Below, piece by piece: positions 6,101-9,536 of a stretch of DNA of 9,536 nt (its first letter is position 1; every line of letters starts with the position of its first letter). The notes below the pieces were generated by a model. The model was not told the DNA's origin and searched no databases. It worked only from the letters and a program-made list of their open reading frames with translations. The stretch comes from JAJKIP01 sp040509055 (GTDB lineage Bacteria > Bacteroidota > Bacteroidia > Chitinophagales > Chitinophagaceae): positions 1 through 9,536 of the forward strand of contig JBEVLT010000362.1 of the NCBI GenBank assembly GCA_040509055.1, read 5' to 3'. The translations under genes and the position numbers were made by a program.

Positions 6101-8008
6101 TCGGTAAGCGCACAATGGGATTTTGGCGACGGCAATATGGCCAACGGCGATGTGGTAACGCATACCTATACCCAATCAGGCAACTATACCGTCACGCTGA
6201 CCTCGGTATCCCCGGGAGGCTGTACGTTTGTCACGACGCGACAGATCCGGGTACTCGGTCCCAATGGAACATTTAGCTACACATCGGGTTTCGTGTGCAA
6301 CGATGCGGCAGCCCGCTTTGAAGCCACGACGATCAACACCGATAATTTCACATGGGATTTTGGCGATGGGCACACGCTGACCACTACCGACCGGATCGTG
6401 TACCATGCGTATGAAAACGCCGGACGTTATATACCCTCCGTCACGTTTATCAACACGGCCGGTTGCCAGTTTACCGTTCGCGGTGCAGATACGATAAAAG
6501 TGGACAGATTAAAAGCCGGCTTTACCACTTCCTCGCTGATAGCCTGCGGGTCTACCACGCTCAATTTTACCGATACCTCGCATGCCTTCTTCGGCAAGGC
6601 CGGCGTACGCTGGGATTTTGGCGATGGCAGCAGCGAAGGCACCGGAAGCCCGATCAGTCACCAATACACGATCAGCGGTACCTACCAGGTGCGGCAGATC
6701 GTGACCGGCCTCAGCGGATGCAGCGACACCGTAACCCGCAGCATCACGGTTGTTGTCAATTCCGTGCCGGCAGTTTCCATACAGGCCGTGCCCAACGGAT
6801 GTGCCAATACCAATATCCAGCTTACAGGTGTCATCCAATCTGTTGATCCCATCACCCTGATCAAATGGACGGTGTCCAATGGTGTGACCAGCAGCGGCAA
6901 CCCGCTCAATGTGAACTTCACCCTGCCCGGCAACTATTCGGCAGAACTGATCATCGGAACTGCAAATGGTTGCTTTGATACAGCCACGCACCAGATACGG
7001 ATCGATCCGACTCCGGTGGTCACTTCCTCCAATGACGTGATTCTTTGCCGGGGCAATGCAACCCAGCTGATCGCAAACGGGGCCCTGAACTATAGCTGGT
7101 CTCCACTGCAGGGATTGAGTTGCACCTCCTGTTCCAATCCCATTGCTTCGCCGGTGCAAACGACCACTTATGTGGTACAGGGTACCAATCAGTTCGGCTG
7201 TTCCGATACAGATACCACGCTGATCACGGTGATCCAACCGTTCAATCTCACGATAGCGCCGGGCGATACGATCTGTATCAATACCGGCTCCGCTCAGTTA
7301 CTGGCCAGCGGCGCCACATCGTACCAATGGTCGCCTGCCGCCGGCCTGTCGGCCACCAATATTTCCAATCCCATCGCCATGCCTACGGCTACCACCCGCT
7401 ACCGCGTGGTGGGATATGACGGATTCAACTGCTTTACGGATACCGCCTATGTGCTGGTGGCCGTGGGCGGCTATCCTGTGGTAAACCTGGGACCCGACCA
7501 GCTGCTGGCAGCCGGTACGCAATTCCAGATCACCCCGCAGGTACAGAACGGTCCGATCATTCAATGGCTGTGGACGCCTTCGGGCAACCTGAGCTGTACC
7601 AATTGCCCGACACCGGTTGTGACAGTACGAAATGATATCACCTATATCGCCAGGGCTACGAACATTTTTGGCTGCAGCGCGCAGGATTCTATTACTATCC
7701 GGGTATTCTGTCAGAACTCGCAGGTGTTCATTCCAAACGCCTTTACCCCGGATCATGACGGGATCAACGACATCCTGATGGTAAGAGGTACCGGCATCGC
7801 CATGGTCAAATCGTTCCGCATATTCAACCGCTGGGGCGAGCTGGTGTTTGAGCGCAGCAACTTTGCACCCAACGATCCTTCGTTCGGGTGGGATGGCCGT
7901 GTGAGAGGCAAAGAAGGCGAGCCGGCCGTGTATATCTACACTGCTGAAGTAATATGCGACAACGGCACACCATTTACATATAAAGGAAATGTTTCGTTAC
8001 TAAAGTGA
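110..8008 (+). CDS. Giant multi-domain (PKD/Ig-like) surface protein with T9SS type B sorting domain; SprB-like adhesin candidate
   Basis: A 2632-residue protein predicted to be exported by Sec and then by the type IX secretion system to the cell surface. Order of parts: signal peptide (1-19); N-terminal Ig-like module (about 20-120); a beta-rich segment and a PKD-like module with WGDN at 263 (to about 336); PKD-like modules around W378, W468 and W573; a long Ig-like zone (about 628-1630); seven PKD modules with WDFGDG-type motifs at W1663, 1748, 1835, 1918, 2003, 2082 and 2168; a further module at W2253; three Ig-like modules (2300-2533); and a gliding-motility-type C-terminal domain (2538-2632). 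Most modules carry one cysteine near each end. There is no catalytic domain and no transmembrane helix besides the signal peptide. ATG 110 is chosen because a signal peptide follows at once. The downstream PorP/SprF-like gene starts 4 bases after the stop. Role as an adhesin or gliding protein is inferred from architecture and neighbour; the ligand is unknown. Confidence 0.95.
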   Translation: MRSILTIVLCGCLYLAGSGQTITIPSAHFFTGPYGPGSHVSVPVKLEGCFNIDNRFELFISDDGGNFSASPQQIGGHSEFFTPYVNGMIPATTAPGSYRLKVRSTSPVTEVNTPLFTVGAQPGNAFNVGIASPTVITDSVFGSCSEISNFNVQIVLNNGTAVENTTLLLDSLFNTNTYTLNASQVSFTAVYGNYYSIQIRTRNASGVWSIRSYLVLASTRNLSLQTAGTNEICYPDSKSYTVNVSGNGGIANNYPGTVYTILWGDNVMQRFTHCQLVALGGVLSHQYQSSSCGNVPIVTGTSTIYNAYQVNIEAENVCPDGSFTPITTYAKVWSQPDADFSSPLFACINTPVRFNNASTGNSAPGNAANCTSNATYEWYVDGILVSITNTLAQPLIHTFTTTGNHTVRLVMKTSPCSDEVTRIICIEPRPVPDFEMNGLDSVSACPASIITLTNLTNTDPCRDMRFRWIVLDENGNPAPASAYTYLNIGADSVANPVIQFNTPGHYDIRLTVTNSCGSFTVVKPVLIRNIPPAVIMPGDQTYCGTNRTIDFGMDLNHMPLYNEPHAPGDTYSWVVTGGPFTFVNGTTAADRYPQILFTGTGTYTVTVTYTTNCGTRTDSQEITFNESVGVDAGPVSETVCYNVTDIQLNGSFTGPADSVHWSTTGTGSFIPTNQVSTTYTFSTADKNAGQVKLYLTAYAGSSSVCPEVRDSIIIFIQPRLIANSGSKAICNNQPVNHPPTGNQPAATYTWTSAVTSGTITGNTSGTGTINDILINSGNTDGIVVYSIVPHYNGCDGDTGRLTVTIKPVPTLTATPNQTQICSSDSVRIQLQSNVATAVFNWTATAPPSVTGYTQGTYQPIAVIRNRLFNNGTTIDTVTYTITAYTVLSPGNYCAGETRVVKIAVVPGATQANAGPDQYLCNQVQATLAGNTINSGIGTWFFVSGPNTPVITDPSLATTTATNLVTGTYVFAYVVNTAFGCPGNSDSVTIYNRPPVTPADAGNDTVICNYSGTPLTLPLHANAPANTGETGQWTIVQNTTGFTVVIANTGQGTTTISNVRPGLIRLAWTITNDAGCTPSSDTLSINTYPVPVAGTLSPGTAVCRGSDVMLTLSGYTGQIIKWQIKRAPLSSGPFTDSAITAPTLQLLNLQDSVEVRVIVGSPGLAAGCNLYDTATILIPVSQPSIGGTTEPDSTYCQGNATGTVALSGQRGQILFWQSSTNSGANWGTIASTANPLPYNNLSQTTWFRAVVRNGACPADTSDITRITVLPATGAANAGPDQQLCSADSTRLTGNIVPGAAYTWTQIAGPAATLSNTSQNYLDVTGLQPNQTYQFMYELSNGVCPPAKDTVTIFNSLPLVNSINAFSDTVCTGTGYTITAPPATGGNGSAPTYQWQVSLDGINFSNIAGAQQQNYSFIASSDAWFRRIATIPPCTGPSDTFFIKVQPGITNNVISSNAAVCINNAAPTITGSVPAGGNNVFTYQWQLSTDGTNWFDIIGATGQDYSPGVLTQTTQFRRNVSTDLCSGSQAHTSNVVTITVRPDATAIFNPTDTIGCAPFVLTPAMMNLQLFPARNGDYLWYADDVFIGSGSTFPGYTITQTDDTVVIKVKAVSLYGCLDDSASHQFITQKLPQPSFTLSDTVSCGPLTLQIQNTTPDAASFTYLWDFDNGQTSTSLQPGSVVLLPNPNYGDTTYNIQLTVFSACDTITVSQGVRIKTNPKALFAPSSTSGCSPFTVNFSNTSLGADSYEWDFGDGTFLNTTSIDPVAHVYHTGIRDTFYVRLRANGECGFDTLRYAIVVTPNNIDLDFAINGNEENGCVPHTVNFINNSSGASTFQWDFGDGNTLNTTDNIDTIAHTFITPGTYTVTLHASNGCSDTTATETINAYPVPIAGFTANRFSSCLGDTIRFTNLSAGATSYEWEFGDGDVSTLTNPTHAYTTPGTYRVLLRAFRANSPGIVCTDTISLPVSIGITATGSFDVSDDEGACAPFTVTFTNRNTPSVSAQWDFGDGNMANGDVVTHTYTQSGNYTVTLTSVSPGGCTFVTTRQIRVLGPNGTFSYTSGFVCNDAAARFEATTINTDNFTWDFGDGHTLTTTDRIVYHAYENAGRYIPSVTFINTAGCQFTVRGADTIKVDRLKAGFTTSSLIACGSTTLNFTDTSHAFFGKAGVRWDFGDGSSEGTGSPISHQYTISGTYQVRQIVTGLSGCSDTVTRSITVVVNSVPAVSIQAVPNGCANTNIQLTGVIQSVDPITLIKWTVSNGVTSSGNPLNVNFTLPGNYSAELIIGTANGCFDTATHQIRIDPTPVVTSSNDVILCRGNATQLIANGALNYSWSPLQGLSCTSCSNPIASPVQTTTYVVQGTNQFGCSDTDTTLITVIQPFNLTIAPGDTICINTGSAQLLASGATSYQWSPAAGLSATNISNPIAMPTATTRYRVVGYDGFNCFTDTAYVLVAVGGYPVVNLGPDQLLAAGTQFQITPQVQNGPIIQWLWTPSGNLSCTNCPTPVVTVRNDITYIARATNIFGCSAQDSITIRVFCQNSQVFIPNAFTPDHDGINDILMVRGTGIAMVKSFRIFNRWGELVFERSNFAPNDPSFGWDGRVRGKEGEPAVYIYTAEVICDNGTPFTYKGNVSLLK
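167..469 (+). other. N-terminal Ig-like module of the giant protein
   Basis: Residues about 20-120 form a beta-rich module. It has the pattern YGPGSHVSVPV, then NRFELFISDDGGNF, then QQIGG, IPATTAPGSYRLKVRSTSP. I recognise this pattern (an 'LSD..G.F..P..IG' stretch followed by 'IP....G.YR.RV.S..P') from the N-termini of other secreted Bacteroidota repeat proteins, where it forms an Ig-like fold of unassigned function. No cysteine pair is present; there is a single Cys around residue 49. Family membership is from pattern memory, not a profile search. Confidence 0.5.
1118..1981 (+). repeat. N-terminal PKD-like module block (three degenerate modules)
   Basis: Residues 337-624 hold three modules centred on W378 (YEWYVDG), W468 (FRWIVLDENG) and W573 (YSWVV). 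Each is followed about 30-40 residues later by the PKD-type hallmark of an aromatic residue, Gly, Tyr or His, then alternating hydrophobics and a Cys (for example PGHYDIRLTV and GTYTVTV). The WDFGDG core is not conserved, so these are degenerate PKD or PKD-like folds. An isolated related module just upstream has WGDN at residue 263 and a following HQY. Confidence 0.6.
1991..5002 (+). repeat. Long Ig-like module zone (AGPDQ-type and WQxSxDG-type modules)
   Basis: Residues 628-1631 form about eleven to twelve beta-sandwich modules of 80-105 residues. Several begin with an [ND]AG[PN] signature (D631, N912, D999, N1275), usually followed by a Cys. Core tryptophans sit at 661, 750, 841, 939, 1032, 1121, 1215, 1302, 1393, 1483 and 1578. 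Four modules share the signature WQ...S, seen at W1121, W1215, W1393 and W1483. The last two are clearly paralogous (YQWQxSxDGxN, then I.GA..Q.Y) and are exactly 90 residues apart. Many modules end in a D[ST][VILA] strand. The zone probably works as an extended stalk; exact module boundaries are approximate. Confidence 0.65.
5003..6757 (+). repeat. Seven consecutive PKD domains (WDFGDG-type)
   Basis: Residues 1632-2216 hold seven modules with the PKD hallmark. The motifs are WDFDNG at W1663, WDFGDG at W1748, W1835, W2003, W2082 and W2168, and WEFGDG at W1918. Spacings are 85, 87, 83, 85, 79 and 86 residues, which matches the usual PKD length. In most modules the motif is followed by a His-x-Tyr/Phe and a GxYxVxL strand. 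Cysteines sit near the start (GC.PFTV type) and near the end (GC.DT type). PKD domains are Ig-like folds typical of extracellular stalk and adhesion regions. At DNA level the 19 bases from 5612 and from 6611 are identical. Confidence 0.9.
7007..7708 (+). repeat. Three C-terminal Ig-like repeats (W[ST]P...LS type)
   Basis: Residues 2300-2533 form three modules of about 75-80 residues. Each has a core W[ST]P motif (W2330, W2407, W2488), then GLS or NLS, an NP or TP turn, a TT.Y or IT.Y strand and a closing G/N-C plus D[ST] strand. The first and third carry a CxxC after the LS motif (C2338/C2341 and C2496/C2499); the middle one has Ala and Ile there. This module type commonly precedes the gliding-type C-terminal domain in Bacteroidota surface proteins. 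Confidence 0.75.
7721..8005 (+). other. T9SS type B C-terminal sorting domain (gliding motility-associated CTD)
   Basis: Residues 2538-2632 match the gliding motility-associated C-terminal domain (CHU_C / TIGR04131 type). The visible signatures are FIPNAFTPD.DGIND near the start, then FRIFNRWGELVFE, a GWDGR motif, and the end YIYTAEVICDNG...YKGNVSLLK. Established knowledge: type B CTDs are recognised by the type IX secretion system, and their secretion generally depends on a partner of the PorP/SprF family. Such a gene follows directly here. The domain runs to the last residue, so the protein is complete at its C-terminus. Confidence 0.93.
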
Positions 8009-8012
8009 TTCT

Positions 8013-9032
8013 ATGATACGCATAGGAAAATATTGCGGACTGATCGTGCTTCTTGGTTTGTTTTCCGGCGCCGGTGCGCAGGATATCAATTTTTCCCAGT
8101 TTTATGAACTGCCGATGCTGCGCAACCCGGCCCTGGCCGGCGTGCATCGCTGCGATGTGCGTGTAACAGCTGCTTACCGCAACCAGTGGAACAGCGTAAC
8201 CGTTCCTTACAAAACAACCGCGCTGGGTGGAGAAATGAAATTCGGAGTGTCCAACGGATCGAGTGATCACGTATCCATCGGGCTCATGATCACTAACGAT
8301 ATAGCCGGCGACTCCAGGCTGGGCAAAACACAGTTCTTCCCGGGAATTACCTACCACAAGCAGCTCAACAACGACGAAAACACCTTTTTATCCGCAGGTT
8401 TTATGGGCGGTCCTGTTTTCCAGCGGTTCGATCCAAGCAAGCTGGCTTTCGACGATCAGTTTGTAAATGGCGCTTACAGCCCTACCAATCCCACCCGGCA
8501 GGTATTTGCCAACCAGGATTATACCTATTGGGACATCGCTGCCGGGCTGAGCCTGCGCAGCATGCTGGCTGCCGACGTGTATTACTATATCGGTGCCGCC
8601 TATTTTCATCCCACCCGGCCCAAAGTGGCTTTTTTAGAGACCAACGATGTACGGCTGAACCGGAAATTCGTGGTCAATGCCGGGCTGACGGCGTATACCG
8701 GCGACTTTGACCGGGTGACGCTCTATGCAGATTACTTTACCCAGGGGGGAAACGGGCAGGCGCAGGGCGGCATCATGTATCGCCACGACCTGCTGCAGGT
8801 AGACGAGGAGGAGTCCATCGCTATTTCCGGTGGCGCCTTTATCCGGTGGCGCGATGCCTTGGTGCCGATGATCAAGCTGGATTACTACAAGCTGGGTATC
8901 GGCCTCACCTACGATGTCAACATCAGTAAACTGAGCGTAGCTTCCCAGGCGCGGGGCGGTTTCGAGCTTACACTTACGTATCTGGGCTGCCTGAATATCC
9001 GCCGGAGCATGCCCTGCCCGGTTACGTTTTAG
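8013..9032 (+). CDS. PorP/SprF-family T9SS-associated outer-membrane protein
   Basis: A 339-residue outer-membrane beta-barrel protein of the PorP/SprF family, within the usual family length of about 300-340. Residues 1-22 are a signal peptide ending AGA, cleaved before Gln23. The mature start carries the family signature FSQFYELPMLRNPALAG (27-43), followed by YRNQW (55-59). The rest alternates hydrophobic and polar residues as in membrane strands, with GGFELTLTY near 315-323 and a C-terminal CPVTF ending in Phe. Family members support secretion and surface attachment of proteins with type B sorting domains; SprF does this for SprB in Flavobacterium johnsoniae. The gene starts 4 bases after the stop of such a protein, so co-transcription and a dedicated partner role are likely. 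It does not prove which core T9SS the cell has; none of the core genes is in view. Confidence 0.93.
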   Translation: MIRIGKYCGLIVLLGLFSGAGAQDINFSQFYELPMLRNPALAGVHRCDVRVTAAYRNQWNSVTVPYKTTALGGEMKFGVSNGSSDHVSIGLMITNDIAGDSRLGKTQFFPGITYHKQLNNDENTFLSAGFMGGPVFQRFDPSKLAFDDQFVNGAYSPTNPTRQVFANQDYTYWDIAAGLSLRSMLAADVYYYIGAAYFHPTRPKVAFLETNDVRLNRKFVVNAGLTAYTGDFDRVTLYADYFTQGGNGQAQGGIMYRHDLLQVDEEESIAISGGAFIRWRDALVPMIKLDYYKLGIGLTYDVNISKLSVASQARGGFELTLTYLGCLNIRRSMPCPVTF

Positions 9033-9054
9033 GCTATTTCGTTGCCCAAAACAG

Positions 9055-9085
9055 ACGAAGTGTAAGAATATATTTTACACTTCGT
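9055..9085. terminator. Perfect 11-bp inverted repeat (stem-loop): terminator or operator
   Basis: ACGAAGTGTAA (9055-9065) pairs perfectly with TTACACTTCGT (9075-9085). The 9-base loop can shorten to 5 by a G-T and an A-T pair. It begins 22 bases after the stop of the PorP/SprF-like gene, which fits a transcription terminator. It is not followed by a T tract, so it is not a textbook intrinsic terminator. Its symmetry and its place 58 bases before the helix-turn-helix gene also allow an operator. Confidence 0.5.
9069..9076 (+). promoter_or_regulatory. Weak candidate -7 box (TATATTTT) for the HTH gene
   Basis: TATATTTT matches TAnnTTTG except at the last base. A TTG at 9042-9044 lies 24 bases upstream, a little far for a -33 element. 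The box overlaps the loop and right arm of the inverted repeat, so a protein binding the repeat would block it. The match is weak and A/T-rich loops give such hits by chance. Confidence 0.2.
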
Positions 9086-9142
9086 ACCACTATACGATTC
9101 ATCTTGTCGTCAAATGGCATCCTATTTTTCCAAATTTTGGGG

Positions 9143-9536
9143 ATGCCTATTCCTGTTCATATGGGCCAGCTGATCAAGCAAAGGGCTAAAGAAAAAGGAT
9201 TGTCTCTCCGGGCCGTCGGAGAATTGATCAATCGTTCCAGGCAGGCTGTCGCACATATCTACAAACGCGCTTCCATTGACTCAGTTTTATTAAAGCGATT
9301 CTGCGAGGTCCTGGAGGTTGACTTTTTAGCCGTTTATTATGAAGATGGTTTTTTGAAAATAGTACGTGAAAAAGAAAGAGACAGGTCCGAAATCGGGCAA
9401 CTCACGAAAGAGCTTGCAGAACAAAAAGAAATAGTTGCCAGTTTTGTATCCGCATTGACAAACAACAAGCCGGTTGTACAACTTATTGAACCCGCATTTA
9501 AAACATACTCAATGGCAATAGACGCCAATGAGCAGG
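9143..9536 (+). CDS. XRE-type helix-turn-helix DNA-binding protein, partial (runs off right edge)
   Basis: The first 131 codons of a gene that continues past the window. Residues 8-66 are a Cro/C1-type helix-turn-helix: GQLIKQRAKEKGLSLRAVGE, recognition helix around RQAVAHIYKR (33-42), then SIDSVLLKRFCEVLEVDF and YY. This matches a small-protein pattern common in Bacteroidota, in which a GxLI...GlS helix pair is followed by SIDT-LL and a DFF-Y ending. Residues about 77-105 are rich in Lys, Glu and Gln with hydrophobics I84, L87, L91, V98 and F101, so a short coiled coil for dimerisation is possible. ATG 9143 is used because it is the first in-frame ATG; Met7 (9161) is an alternative. GC is about 43% by hand count over 9181-9480, against about 60% in lines sampled from the two genes before it. 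Regulatory targets are unknown. Confidence 0.85.
   Translation, partial: MPIPVHMGQLIKQRAKEKGLSLRAVGELINRSRQAVAHIYKRASIDSVLLKRFCEVLEVDFLAVYYEDGFLKIVREKERDRSEIGQLTKELAEQKEIVASFVSALTNNKPVVQLIEPAFKTYSMAIDANEQ

Noticed and set aside
5288..6175. 295-codon open frame on the - strand inside the PKD zone
   Set aside because: Its product is a Gly/Ala/Arg/Ile-rich string with a recurring IAVAKIP-like word that is the antisense reading of the repeated WDFGDG codons. The + strand frame is continuous and domain-rich, so this is a shadow.
5351..6629. Regularly spaced near-identical short DNA words (CRISPR-like at first glance)
   Set aside because: The spacing is about 240-260 bases, in frame, and every word encodes the PKD motif, so it is protein repeat structure and not a CRISPR array.
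9115..9174. 19-codon open frame starting at ATG 9115, ahead of the HTH gene
   Set aside because: It overlaps the start of the HTH gene in another phase and has no ribosome-binding signal. It could be a leader peptide, but nothing supports that.
9337..9528. 63-codon frame on the - strand at the right edge
   Set aside because: It is antisense to the coherent HTH/coiled-coil reading frame and has a Ser/Phe-rich product of no recognisable kind.

Overview
The window looks like chromosomal DNA of a Bacteroidota bacterium, plausibly of the Chitinophagaceae or a relative. The evidence is a giant secreted repeat protein ending in a type B type IX secretion (T9SS) sorting domain, a PorP/SprF-family outer-membrane protein directly behind it, a TAnnTTTG-type promoter box instead of an E. 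coli-like one, no strong Shine-Dalgarno sequences, and a small helix-turn-helix protein of a type common in this phylum. The placement below phylum level is inference.

Layout, all genes on the + strand. Bases 1-109 are a leader with a candidate promoter box (53-60). Bases 110-8008 encode one 2632-residue exported protein. It has a signal peptide, an N-terminal Ig-like module, roughly twenty-five beta-sandwich modules arranged in zones (PKD-like; long Ig-like zone with AGPDQ and WQxSxDG modules; seven consecutive PKD modules with WDFGDG-type motifs; three C-terminal Ig-like modules) and a C-terminal sorting domain of about 95 residues. After only 4 bases, 8013-9032 encodes a 339-residue PorP/SprF-like beta-barrel protein. 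Bases 9033-9142 are intergenic and hold a perfect 11-bp inverted repeat (9055-9085). From 9143 to the right edge runs the start of an XRE-type DNA-binding protein with a possible coiled coil, at clearly lower GC.

How the genes fit together. The first two genes form a tight two-gene unit of the SprB/SprF kind. The giant protein is predicted to cross the inner membrane by Sec and the outer membrane by the T9SS, using its type B C-terminal domain. The PorP/SprF-like partner is predicted to be needed for its secretion or its attachment to the cell surface. The product is most likely a filamentous adhesin or gliding-type surface protein; its ligand cannot be read from the sequence. The third gene is probably a separate transcription unit.

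I see no new enzymatic, defence or mobile system here. The observations most worth a second look are the zoned repeat architecture, the very high density of D-[S/T]-[AILVMT] tripeptides (the known Bacteroidota O-glycosylation sequon) in the giant protein but not in its barrel partner or sorting domain, the one-disulfide-per-module cysteine pattern with exceptions near the C-terminus, and the inverted repeat between the unit and the regulator gene.
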